Shown here one piece after another: positions 1-7,870 of a DNA stretch of 64,000 nucleotides. The number at the start of each line of letters is the position of its first letter. Position 1 is the first letter of the stretch. The stretch comes from Ruegeria arenilitoris (GTDB lineage: Bacteria; Pseudomonadota; Alphaproteobacteria; Rhodobacterales; Rhodobacteraceae). The position numbers were made by a program, and so were the translations under genes. Under the pieces are notes generated by a model. It was not told the DNA's origin, searched no databases, and was given only the letters and a program-made list of their open reading frames with translations. Location of the stretch: assembly GCF_042675705.1 (NCBI RefSeq), contig NZ_JBHTJJ010000012.1. The stretch is one strand, 5' to 3'.

Positions 1-188
1 ATCTGGAAGAAAAAATCGCCCATCTGACCCGCACCGTGGACGACCTGAGCATGGTGGTCGCCAAACAGCAGGACGAGATCGATCGCCTGACCCGCCACGT
101 CGCGATGTTGATGCAGCGCGAAGCCGAACGTGCGCAGGAAGGATCCGGCGGGGTCATTCTGGGCGACGAGCGCCCACCGCACTATTGA
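1..188 (+). CDS. slyX: SlyX family protein, C-terminal part (5' end outside window)
   Basis: The reading frame is open from the first base (codons start at position 3) and ends with TGA at 186-188, giving about 61 residues. It begins LEEKIAHLTR, continues as a heptad-like helix (KQQDEIDRLTRHV) and ends in the short tail GDERPPHY. A short coiled coil followed by a PPHY-type end is typical of SlyX, a small cytoplasmic protein of unclear biochemical role. The start codon and promoter lie before the window. It converges on the minus-strand gene ending at 198, leaving only nine bases between the stops. Confidence 0.85.
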   Translation, partial: LEEKIAHLTRTVDDLSMVVAKQQDEIDRLTRHVAMLMQREAERAQEGSGGVILGDERPPHY

Positions 189-197
189 GCCCGACCC

Positions 198-563
198 CTA
201 CAGCCCAAGCGTTGATCTAACGGCATCGTCGACGACACCACCCAACAGGGCATCCTCATCGCCTGCGCAACCTTCGGTCAACGCTGAAAGAAAAGCCTCA
301 CGTAGCTTGGCCTTTTCTTCGTCCGAGGATGCAAACTCTTCGATATCAACCTGACGGTTGTAGAGCGAAAGAGCGGTCATCTTTCTGACGACGTCGAAAA
401 CGTATTCATCATTCCCATCAGCCTCTTCGATGACCGAAGCGCAGGTGTGGTACATCAGCGGAAGCGCGTCTTGCGCCATCTGGTCGGCGGCCTCGTCCGC
501 CGTGCCGATGGACGGGAGAAGGATCAAGCCGGCCAGAACCGGTTTGAAATCAAGCAGTCGCAT
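198..563 (-). CDS. Small secreted hypothetical protein
   Basis: A 121-residue protein. I chose the ATG at 563 because AAAGGAG stands just upstream and because the next residues form a plausible signal peptide (MRLLDFKPVLAGLILLPSIG, cleavage probably after the TADEA region). The longer open frame upstream is arginine-rich antisense-like sequence. The mature part is acidic and helical with two cysteines (one in YHTCAS, one in EGCAGD) that could form a disulfide, suggesting a periplasmic protein. I recognise no family. It lies directly downstream of the glycine-zipper gene on the same strand and may be cotranscribed with it. Confidence 0.6.
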   Translation of the reverse strand: MRLLDFKPVLAGLILLPSIGTADEAADQMAQDALPLMYHTCASVIEEADGNDEYVFDVVRKMTALSLYNRQVDIEEFASSDEEKAKLREAFLSALTEGCAGDEDALLGGVVDDAVRSTLGL

Positions 564-604
564 CAGGACTCCTTTCTGATGGCGGTCAGTCATGGACACC
601 CCCG

Positions 605-823
605 TCACTTGCGGTTTGCCCCAATGATGGCACCGACAACCGCACCTGCGGCCGCGCCTTTGCCATCTCCGATCAACGCTCCGACGCCGGCGCCGATCAG
701 GGCACCCTTCAGCGCGTCTTCTTCCTTCTTCTTCTCCGCCAAAGCGGCTGACGCAGGCAAGACGATCAGCGATGCCGCCAATATACAGGCTGGCGCCTGT
801 GCGCATTTCCTCAGGATCCACAT
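605..823 (-). CDS. Glycine-zipper envelope protein
   Basis: A 72-residue protein starting at an ATG with GGGAGGG eight bases upstream. Residues 1-29 are a signal peptide ending LPASAALA. A lysine/glutamate patch (EKKKEED) follows, then a glycine-zipper hairpin: two hydrophobic segments (ALIGAGVGALIG and AGAVVGAIIGA) joined by DGKGAA. Such repeats, as in YMGG and Rick-17kDa-like proteins, insert in or associate with membranes. The function is unknown. It is followed by another small secreted protein ending at 198, which may be cotranscribed. Confidence 0.7.
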   Translation of the reverse strand: MWILRKCAQAPACILAASLIVLPASAALAEKKKEEDALKGALIGAGVGALIGDGKGAAAGAVVGAIIGANRK

Positions 824-908
824 TTGGTTGCCCTCCCGTGACCAAGCCCGAACCGGGTGGTCAGCGTAGCCCGCTCCAGGAATTCTGGCAACAAAGGCCA
901 TCCCCGGG

Positions 909-1430
909 CTATTTGCGCCGAATGCCGATTGGTCTGCCGATCTGCGGCTCGGGGGGCAATGCGGCATGGTCGGACACCATTCGCGCCAGCCGCACCGCAG
1001 CCCAGTCCGGGTAGGGTTCCGACCGGCCTGTTGTGTGGCTGACATTCATGAACAGGGCCTCTTGGGTTGCACTGACCACGCCATCCTCGACCGACACCAT
1101 CTGCGCAAAATAGTGACCACGCTTGTGATCGGCGTCCAGCATCCGAAACCGGAAAACCAATGCCTCGCCCTCGCGAACCTCGCGCAGGAAATGCAGATGC
1201 GACTGCAGGATGTACGGCCCCTGCTCCAGCGCCGCGACCTGCGGTTCGCCCAGGCCGAGATGATCGACCAGCAGCCGTTCAAAGGCCAGATCGAACACCA
1301 CGCCATAATACCCCACATTCATGTGACCGTTATAGTCGATCCAGTCGGGACGGACCGTGAAACCGGTGATTTCGACCGGCGCCGGGTACGGCCCGTCATG
1401 GCCGCCCAAGGGCTCGGTTTGCCGGGTCAT
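909..1430 (-). CDS. Thioesterase, 4HBT hot-dog family
   Basis: A 173-residue acyl-CoA thioesterase-like protein. The motif RPDWIDYNGHMNVGYYG near residues 23-39 is the hot-dog signature, with the aspartate and the GHMN turn that position the catalytic acid/helix in 4-hydroxybenzoyl-CoA-type thioesterases. The ATG overlaps the stop of the upstream cyclase-family gene by four bases (ATGA), and GAGGAGGAAG lies inside that gene, so the two are translationally coupled. The pairing suggests hydrolysis of an acyl-CoA or similar thioester in the same small catabolic route. The substrate cannot be told from the sequence. Confidence 0.85.
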   Translation of the reverse strand: MTRQTEPLGGHDGPYPAPVEITGFTVRPDWIDYNGHMNVGYYGVVFDLAFERLLVDHLGLGEPQVAALEQGPYILQSHLHFLREVREGEALVFRFRMLDADHKRGHYFAQMVSVEDGVVSATQEALFMNVSHTTGRSEPYPDWAAVRLARMVSDHAALPPEPQIGRPIGIRRK

Positions 1431-2215
1431 TCGTCGTCTTCCTCCTCGAAGATCGCCACCGCGCGGATGAACCCGGCCGAGGCGCCCTTGATCTTGAACG
1501 GAAAGCACGAGATCTCGAACCCCGTGGGCGGCAGGCTTTCCAGATTGGTCAGCTTCTCCATGTGGCAATAGCCGATCTCCATCGACGCGCGATGCCCCTC
1601 CCAGATGATCGAGGGATCCTGGGTTTCCGCGTATTCCTGCGCGGTCAGCGGGAAGGGCGCGTCCCAGCTCCAGGCGTCGGTGCCGGTCACGCGCACGCCG
1701 CGCTCGGTCAGGTACAGCGTGGCTTCGCGCCCCATTCCGCAGCCTTTCATCAGGTAATCCGGCTGGCCATAACAGGTGCCGGCCGAGGTATTGACCACGA
1801 CGATATCCAGCGGTCGCAGGTCATGCCCGATCCGCTTCAACTCGGCCGCGACATCGGCGGCGGTGACGACGTAGCCATCCTCGAAATGCCGGAAATCCAG
1901 CTTCACGCCCGGGTTCATGCACCACTCCAGCGGCACCTCGTCAATGGTGATCGCCCGCTCGCCCCGGTTCATGGTCGAATGGTGATGGTACGGCGCGTCC
2001 AGGTGGGTGCCGTTATGGGTGGCAATCTGCAGCCGTTCGATGGCCCAGCCTTCGGCACCCGGCAGGTCCTCTTTCTTCAGGCCGGGGAAAAAGGCCATCA
2101 CCTGCTCGGCCGTCTGGTCGTGGTTCATGTATTCGATCTGCGGCAGCATGATCGGCGGGTCCGACACGATGCCGGTTTCCAGCGGAACGGACAGATCGAC
2201 GAAACGGCGGGCCAT
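1427..2215 (-). CDS. Cyclase family protein (kynurenine-formamidase-like metal hydrolase)
   Basis: A 262-residue member of the cyclase/KynB-type metal-dependent hydrolase family. It carries the family metal-binding motif HNGTHLDAPYHHH and opens with the usual RFVDLSVPLETG. GGAGGAG immediately precedes the chosen ATG; an alternative start upstream would add an unlikely 16 residues. These enzymes hydrolyse formamides, cyclic amides or carbamates, or catalyse isomerisations. It lacks the short length (about 210 residues) of true KynB and has no kyn neighbours, so the substrate is unknown. It forms a four-base-overlap operon with the thioesterase and is separated from the formate dehydrogenase genes by a strong terminator. 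Confidence 0.85.
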   Translation of the reverse strand: MARRFVDLSVPLETGIVSDPPIMLPQIEYMNHDQTAEQVMAFFPGLKKEDLPGAEGWAIERLQIATHNGTHLDAPYHHHSTMNRGERAITIDEVPLEWCMNPGVKLDFRHFEDGYVVTAADVAAELKRIGHDLRPLDIVVVNTSAGTCYGQPDYLMKGCGMGREATLYLTERGVRVTGTDAWSWDAPFPLTAQEYAETQDPSIIWEGHRASMEIGYCHMEKLTNLESLPPTGFEISCFPFKIKGASAGFIRAVAIFEEEDDE

Positions 2216-2276
2216 GAACTCCTCCGGGATTGCGCGGCCCAAGGGTTGGCTGGCTGCAAGCATCTGTCAAGCCAAG

Positions 2277-2305
2277 AAAAAGGCGGGCACGCTGGCCCGC
2301 CTTTT
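2277..2305 (-). terminator. Rho-independent terminator of the formate dehydrogenase operon
   Basis: A perfect nine-base stem AAGGCGGGC / GCCCGCCTT with a six-base loop lies 28 bases beyond the fdhA stop. It is flanked by A-runs and T-runs, so on the minus strand it ends in a U-tract; it could also work on the plus strand. It isolates the fdh operon from the cyclase/thioesterase pair. Confidence 0.85.
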
Positions 2306-2332
2306 CAGGGTTTTGGTGAGTCGCTGCAGGCT

Positions 2333-5116
2333 TTACTCGGCCGCGATGGCGTCCTCGATCTTTTCGACACGGATGGCCGAGAACTTGAACTCGGGGATCT
2401 TGCCATATGGGTCGATGGCCGGGTTGGTCAGGATGTTCGCCGCCGCCTCGACATAGGCGAAGGGGATGAACACCATATCCTCGGCGATCGCCCGGTCGGC
2501 GCGCACCATTATCTCGATCGAGCCGCGCCGGGTGGTCAGACGCACCATCTCGCCGGGTTCGATCCCCATCAGCTTGAGCGTACGCGGGTTCATCGAACAG
2601 TTCGCCTCGGGCTCGACCGCGTCCAGCACCTTGGCACGACGGGTCATGGACCCGGTGTGCCAGTGTTCCAGTTGCCGCCCTGTGGTGGCGATCATGGGGA
2701 ATTCCTCGTCCGGGGCCTCATCCGGGGGGATGATACTGGCCGGAGTGAATTTCGCACGGCCATCCGGGCGCGGGAAGCCGTCGCCGAACACGATGGGCTG
2801 GCCCGGATCGGTCTCGGACAGCGACGGATAGGTGATGCTCTCGGTCTCAAGCCGCTCCCAAGTGATGTTGTCCAGCGAAGCCATGGTCAGCTTCATCTCG
2901 TTGAACACCTGCGAGACATCCGTGTAATCCCAGTTCAGCCCGATGCGCTTTGCCAGATCGACGGTGATCGCCCAATCCTCGCGCGCCTCGGCCGGCGGCG
3001 GCACCGCGGGACGTACGCGCTGCACCTGACGGTTGGTGTTCGACACCGTGCCGTTCTTTTCATACAGCGCCGAGGCCGGCAGGATGATGTCGGCATAGTT
3101 CGCCGTTTCGGTCAGGAAGATGTCCTGCACGATCATAAGATCCAGCTTGGCCAGCGCCTCGCGGGCGTGGTGCACGTCGGGGTCGGACATGGCCGGGTTT
3201 TCGCCCATGATATACATGCCCTTGATCTTGCCGGCATAGGCGTGGTCGATGATCTCGGTCACGGTCAGGCCCTTCTCGTTCGAGAAATCGCCCGAGTTCC
3301 AGACCTGACTGAACTTGGCCCGCACGGCGTCGTCGGTGACCGACTGGTAGTCAGGCAGGAACATCGGGATCAGGCCGGCATCCGAGGCCCCCTGTACGTT
3401 GTTCTGCCCGCGCAGCGGGTGCAGACCGGCGCCCGGCTTGCCGACATTGCCCGTCATCAGCGCCAGCGAGATCAGGCAGCGCGAATTGTCGGTGCCGTGG
3501 ATATGCTGGCTGACGCCCATGCCCCAGAAGATCAGACCCGCATTCGCATTGGCGAAAATCCGGGCCACGCGGCGCAGCTGATCCGGGTCGATGCCGCAGA
3601 TCGGCGCCATCTTCTCGGGGGTGAACTGGCGCAGGTGCTCCTTCTCGGCCTCCCAGTTCTCGGTCCAGCGGTGGATGTACTGGCTGTCACACAGCTCTTC
3701 CTCGACGATCACGTTCATGATCGCGTTCAGCATCGAGACATCGGCACCGGGCCGGAACTGCAGCATCTCGGTCGCGAATTTGCGCATGCCCACGCCGCGC
3801 GGGTCCATCACGATCAGCTTGCCGCCGCGCTTGGCGAACTGCTTGAAATAGGTGGCTGCGACGGGGTGGTTCTCGATCGGGTTGGCGCCGATGATGATCG
3901 CGACATCGGCGTTCTCGATCTCGTTGAAGGTCGCGGTCACCGCGCCCGAGCCCACGTTCTCGATCAGCGCGGCCACCGACGAGGCGTGGCACAGCCGCGT
4001 GCAGTGATCCACGTTGTTGTGGCCAAAGCCCTGCCGGACGAACTTCTGGAACAGATAGGCCTCTTCGTTGGTGCATTTGGCCGAGCCAAAGCCCGCCACG
4101 CTGCGCGGATCCTCATCCCGCAGCTTCATCAGCCCCTTGGCGGCCAGGTCCAGCGCCTCGTCCCAGGTTGCCTCGCGGAAATGGGTGCTCCAGTCGGCGG
4201 GATCGACGTTCAACCCCTTGGGTGGCGCATCCTCGCGCCGGATCAGCGGCTTGGTCAGGCGGTGCGGGTGGTGGATGTAGTCGAACCCGAACCGGCCCTT
4301 GACGCACAGTCGGCCCTCGTTGGCGGGGCCGTTGATGCCCTCGACATATTTGACCTTGCCGTCCTTGACCTTGAGGCTGACCTTGCAGCCCACCCCGCAG
4401 AAGGGGCAGACGCTTTCGGTCTCGGAATCGTAATCCTTTCTGTCGCCGCGCTGCTGGTCGTCCAGCACGGTGGCGGGCATCAGCGCGCCGGTGGGGCAAG
4501 CCTGAACGCATTCGCCGCAAGCCACGCAGGTTGAGTCACCCATCGGGTCGTTCTGGTCGAACACCACCTGGGCGGTATGCCCTCGGCCGGCCATGCCGAT
4601 CACGTCATTCACCTGCACGTCGCGGCAGGCACGGACGCAGAGGTTGCAGTTGATGCAGGCATCCAGATTGACCCGCATCGCCACATGGCTGTCATCCAGA
4701 AGAGGGATCTTCTCGGGCTCTTTCGCCGGAAAGCGGCTGTCGCTGACATCGTTCAGCTTGGCCATGTCCCAAAAATGGCTCGAGGCATCATGCGGCTGTT
4801 CGGGCTGGTCGGCCACCAGCAGTTCCATCACCAGCGCGCGCGATTTCTCGGCGCGGTCAGTGTCGGTTTTCACGACCATTCCTTCAGCCGCCGGACGGAT
4901 GCACGAGGCGACCAGCGTCCGCTCGCCCTCGACCTCGACCATGCAGGCGCGGCAGTTGCCGTCGGGGCGATAGCCCGGCGCAGGTTTATGGCACAGGTGC
5001 GGGATGACCAGACCCTTGCCGTTGGCCGCTTCCCAGATCGTGGTGCCCTCGGGCACGGTCACGTCTTCGCCGTTCAGGTTGAAGGTGACGGTCTTGGTTT
5101 CGCTTGCGTCAAGCAT
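2333..5116 (-). CDS. fdhA: NAD-dependent formate dehydrogenase, alpha (Mo/W-bis-MGD) subunit
   Basis: A 927-residue catalytic subunit that oxidises formate to CO2 in the cytoplasm. In order: an N-terminal 2Fe-2S domain (Cys42, 55, 58, 72), a NuoG-type insert, two 4Fe-4S ferredoxin motifs (Cys154/157/160/164 and Cys197/200/203/207), the 4Fe-4S site next to the cofactor (Cys237/240/244/271), the bis-molybdopterin domain and a C-terminal molydopterin-binding domain. The active-site segment is HCTRLCHASSV, so the metal ligand is a cysteine (Cys376) rather than selenocysteine, as in Rhodobacter-type soluble enzymes. GGGAGA precedes the ATG, 11 bases after the beta-subunit stop. No fdhD/fdsC chaperone or small delta subunit follows. 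Confidence 0.95.
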   Translation of the reverse strand: MLDASETKTVTFNLNGEDVTVPEGTTIWEAANGKGLVIPHLCHKPAPGYRPDGNCRACMVEVEGERTLVASCIRPAAEGMVVKTDTDRAEKSRALVMELLVADQPEQPHDASSHFWDMAKLNDVSDSRFPAKEPEKIPLLDDSHVAMRVNLDACINCNLCVRACRDVQVNDVIGMAGRGHTAQVVFDQNDPMGDSTCVACGECVQACPTGALMPATVLDDQQRGDRKDYDSETESVCPFCGVGCKVSLKVKDGKVKYVEGINGPANEGRLCVKGRFGFDYIHHPHRLTKPLIRREDAPPKGLNVDPADWSTHFREATWDEALDLAAKGLMKLRDEDPRSVAGFGSAKCTNEEAYLFQKFVRQGFGHNNVDHCTRLCHASSVAALIENVGSGAVTATFNEIENADVAIIIGANPIENHPVAATYFKQFAKRGGKLIVMDPRGVGMRKFATEMLQFRPGADVSMLNAIMNVIVEEELCDSQYIHRWTENWEAEKEHLRQFTPEKMAPICGIDPDQLRRVARIFANANAGLIFWGMGVSQHIHGTDNSRCLISLALMTGNVGKPGAGLHPLRGQNNVQGASDAGLIPMFLPDYQSVTDDAVRAKFSQVWNSGDFSNEKGLTVTEIIDHAYAGKIKGMYIMGENPAMSDPDVHHAREALAKLDLMIVQDIFLTETANYADIILPASALYEKNGTVSNTNRQVQRVRPAVPPPAEAREDWAITVDLAKRIGLNWDYTDVSQVFNEMKLTMASLDNITWERLETESITYPSLSETDPGQPIVFGDGFPRPDGRAKFTPASIIPPDEAPDEEFPMIATTGRQLEHWHTGSMTRRAKVLDAVEPEANCSMNPRTLKLMGIEPGEMVRLTTRRGSIEIMVRADRAIAEDMVFIPFAYVEAAANILTNPAIDPYGKIPEFKFSAIRVEKIEDAIAAE

Positions 5117-5127
5117 GGCTGTCTCCC

Positions 5128-6831
5128 TCAAATCTCGTCGGCGAAATGTTTCATGACCAGGCGGATCGGGTTCGGGGCCGCCTGCCCCAGCCCGCAGATC
5201 GAGGCATCGCCCATCACCTGGCACAGGTCTTCCAGCAGGTCGGTGTCCCACTTGTCAGCCTGCATCAGCTTGACCGCCTTTTCGCAGCCCGCCCGGCAGG
5301 GCGTGCACTGGCCACAGCTTTCGTCCTCGAAGAAGCGCAGCATGTTCAGCGCCGCATCGCGGGCCGTGTCCTGATCGGACAGAACCACCACCGCGGCGGA
5401 CCCGATGAAGGTGCCCAACGGCTGCAAGGTGTCAAAGTCGAGCGGGACGTCGTCGATGCTGGAGGGGAGAAGACCTGACGACGGCCCGCCCGGTTGATAC
5501 GCCTTGAAGACATGGCCCTCGGCCATGCCCCCGGCGGCATCAATCACGTCCAAAATGGTCGAGCCTGCCGGCAGCAGGTAGACGCCCGGCTTGGCCACCC
5601 GGCCCGAAACCGAATAGCTGCGCAGGCCCTTGCGGCCATTCTTTTCGACTGAGCTGAGGATTTCCGGGCCTTCCCGGCAGATCTTCGAGACCCAGTGGAG
5701 CGTCTCGACATTGTGCACCAGCGTCGGGCGGCCGAAAACGCCGACCTGCGCCACGAAAGGCGGGCGGTGGCGGGGCAGGCCCTTCCTGCCCTCGATTGAC
5801 TCGATCATCGCGGATTCTTCACCGCAGATATAGGCACCCGCACCGCGGCGCAGGTCGATATAGCCTTTCTCGACGATCCCGTCCTGTTCCAGCGCCGCGA
5901 TCTCGCGCCGCAGGATTTCCAGCACTGCCGGGTATTCATCGCGCATGTAGATGAAGCAGGTCTCTGCCTCGACCGCCCAGGCGGCGATCAGCATGCCTTC
6001 GAGGAAAACATGCGGCGTGCGCTCCAGGTAATAGCGGTCCTTGAAGGTGCCCGGTTCGCCCTCGTCGCCGTTCACGGCCAGGTAACGCGGGCCGTCATTC
6101 ATGCGGACAAAGCCCCATTTCTTGCCTGACGGGAAACCGGCACCGCCGAGGCCCCGCAGGCCCGAGGCCAGAACCTGTTCCTGAACCGCTTCCCAGTCGC
6201 CGCCTTCGCGCAGTTCTTTCAGTTTGGCGTAACCGCCGCTTTCGACATAGGTCGCAAAGGTCTCATAGTCGGGCAGATGAGCGTGGGTGTCGCCCGCCGC
6301 GACGGCGGCCTGCACCTTTTCGGGGGTCGCGTGGTCGATTTGGTTGTGCCCGATTTCCAGCACCGGTGCGGTGTCGCAGCGACCCATGCAGGGCGCACGC
6401 AGAACGCGGACTTCGGACGGGTCCAGCCCGTCCTCCAGCGCCTTCTTCAGCTGCTGCGCTCCGGCCATCTCGCAGGACAGGGAATCGCAGACGCGGATCG
6501 TCAGGGCTGGGGGTGGAGTCTCACCCTCTTTCACCACGTCGAAATGGGCATAGAAGGTCGCGGTCTCGTAGATCTCGGCCTGACCGATCCGCATCTCGAC
6601 GGCCAGCGCGGCGATGTGGTCGGCGCTGATATGGCCGTGCGTGTCCTGGATCAGGTGCAAAAACTCGATCAGCAGGTCGCGGCGGCGCGGGCGGTCGCCC
6701 AGCAGGCGCTGAATCTCGGCCTGCGCCTCGTCCGTGAACTGACGGCCCTTGGGCGTGTGCCGCCCCTTGCCTTTACCTGACTTCCAGACGCCCTTTGGCG
6801 CGCCTGATGGCTTGGTATCCAATGGTGCCAT
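5128..6831 (-). CDS. fdhB: NAD-dependent formate dehydrogenase, fused gamma-beta (NuoE-NuoF-like) subunit
   Basis: A 567-residue diaphorase subunit that passes electrons from the alpha subunit to NAD+. Residues about 30-190 are a NuoE-like thioredoxin-fold 2Fe-2S domain (CDSLSCEM, later CMGRCD). Residues about 200-560 are NuoF-like, with the NADH/FMN loops (GLRGLGGAGFPSGKKW and NGDEGEPGTFKDR) and a 4Fe-4S site (ESCGQCTPCRAGC). Rhodobacter capsulatus encodes these as separate FdsG and FdsB; here they are fused, as in Methylobacterium FDH1. The ATG at 6831 is chosen over one ten codons upstream because GGAGGG sits six bases before it. It is first in the two-gene fdh operon. Confidence 0.95.
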   Translation of the reverse strand: MAPLDTKPSGAPKGVWKSGKGKGRHTPKGRQFTDEAQAEIQRLLGDRPRRRDLLIEFLHLIQDTHGHISADHIAALAVEMRIGQAEIYETATFYAHFDVVKEGETPPPALTIRVCDSLSCEMAGAQQLKKALEDGLDPSEVRVLRAPCMGRCDTAPVLEIGHNQIDHATPEKVQAAVAAGDTHAHLPDYETFATYVESGGYAKLKELREGGDWEAVQEQVLASGLRGLGGAGFPSGKKWGFVRMNDGPRYLAVNGDEGEPGTFKDRYYLERTPHVFLEGMLIAAWAVEAETCFIYMRDEYPAVLEILRREIAALEQDGIVEKGYIDLRRGAGAYICGEESAMIESIEGRKGLPRHRPPFVAQVGVFGRPTLVHNVETLHWVSKICREGPEILSSVEKNGRKGLRSYSVSGRVAKPGVYLLPAGSTILDVIDAAGGMAEGHVFKAYQPGGPSSGLLPSSIDDVPLDFDTLQPLGTFIGSAAVVVLSDQDTARDAALNMLRFFEDESCGQCTPCRAGCEKAVKLMQADKWDTDLLEDLCQVMGDASICGLGQAAPNPIRLVMKHFADEI

Positions 6832-6871
6832 GATGCCCTCCGATCGAGCCTCGTCTCTCATCAGAGTAGCA

Positions 6872-6904
6872 TATCGTCAAATCGCAAAAACCAATCGCAC
6901 GATA
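6872..6904 (-). promoter_or_regulatory. Candidate regulatory dyad upstream of the fdh operon
   Basis: The 84-base gap between the LysR gene and fdhB contains TATCGT (6872-6877) and its inverse ACGATA (6899-6904), plus two direct copies of AATCGCA (6880-6886 and 6893-6899). The symmetry and the neighbouring LysR gene suggest an activator site, but no clear -35/-10 pair could be fixed. Confidence 0.35.
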
Positions 6905-6915
6905 ACGACAGTTTA

Positions 6916-7797
6916 TCACCGCAAAGACGTCACGACCTGCCGCAATGCCCCAACGGTGGGCAATTCTGGATCCCGCGCCAGCGTCGCCAGACAGATCGGC
7001 TTGCTGACCACAGGATCAACCAGAGGCAGGACACGCGTGCCTTTCAAATCGCCGAGCGCCCGTACCAGAACCCGTGGTACGACCGTCGCCGCCAGCCCCT
7101 CACGCGCCATGACCATCGAGGCAGTAAACCCGCTGGTTTCGGCCACCACACGCGGATGCAACCCCTGTTCGGCAAATATCCTGTCGAGGATGCGCCTGTT
7201 CTGCATCTGAGGCTCCAGCAAACTGAGCGGAAACTCGGCGACCTGCGCCCACGGGATCGGGCCCTTGCCCTGCGTCATATGCTCGGGGATGAGCAAAACA
7301 TAGGTTTCCTCGTACAGAGGCTGCACATAGCGCAGGTCAGTGCCGATGCTGTCGCCATAGGTGATGCCGGCATCCAGGCTGCCTTCGTCCAGGCGGTGCT
7401 GGATTGCCGTGGCCGACATCGTCTCGATCCGCGACAGGATACGCGGATGCGCCTGCTGCAGCCGCTTGACCAAGCGGCCAGTAAACGCGATGGCGGTCGG
7501 GATCACGCCCAGGATAAGTGTACCGGTGATCTCGCCCTTGATCGCCTGCACCTCCTGCTCCAGCGCTTTGGCGTCATCCAGAATGCGGCGGGCGCGGCGG
7601 ACGATCATCTCGCCCTCTTCGGTCAGGCCCTGAAAGCGGTTCGCACGGCGGACGATGGACACGCCAAGCCGATCCTCGAGGTTGCGGATCCGCATCGAGA
7701 ACGCGGGCTGCGAAATACCGCACTCCTCGGCGGCCTTTGCAAAATGGCGGTGGCGCGCCAAGGCGCTGAGCAACTGCAGATCGCGGATTTCGAACAC
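6916..7797 (-). CDS. LysR-family regulator, probable activator of the fdh operon
   Basis: A 293-residue LysR-type regulator. The N-terminal winged helix-turn-helix spans about residues 1-60 (FAKAAEECGISQPAFSMRIRNLE), followed by a linker helix and a periplasmic-binding-like effector domain to the end. Unlike the usual divergent layout, it lies upstream of the formate dehydrogenase genes on the same strand, 84 bases before them. Control of fdh and autoregulation are inferred from position. The downstream gap holds a 6-base dyad and repeated AATCGCA that could be its sites. The effector is unknown; formate is a natural guess. Confidence 0.85.
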   Translation of the reverse strand: MFEIRDLQLLSALARHRHFAKAAEECGISQPAFSMRIRNLEDRLGVSIVRRANRFQGLTEEGEMIVRRARRILDDAKALEQEVQAIKGEITGTLILGVIPTAIAFTGRLVKRLQQAHPRILSRIETMSATAIQHRLDEGSLDAGITYGDSIGTDLRYVQPLYEETYVLLIPEHMTQGKGPIPWAQVAEFPLSLLEPQMQNRRILDRIFAEQGLHPRVVAETSGFTASMVMAREGLAATVVPRVLVRALGDLKGTRVLPLVDPVVSKPICLATLARDPELPTVGALRQVVTSLR

Positions 7798-7870
7798 GTG
7801 CGGGCCTCGGGCGGACAGGAGCGATACCTCAAGATACCGCCAATACCGGCCCAGAAAAGCTGTTTCGAGA

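Noticed and set aside
840..862. Hairpin GACC...GGTC considered as terminator for the thioesterase gene
   Set aside because: The stem is interrupted and has no U-run on the minus strand; it overlaps the leader of the glycine-zipper gene.
1562..4534. 990-codon open frame on the plus strand
   Set aside because: It is antisense to the cyclase and formate dehydrogenase genes, whose domains are unambiguous; its protein is a His/Arg/Asp-rich shadow typical of GC-rich antisense frames.
2333..5116. Selenocysteine at the formate dehydrogenase active site
   Set aside because: The active-site codon encodes cysteine (RLCHASS) and there is no in-frame TGA.
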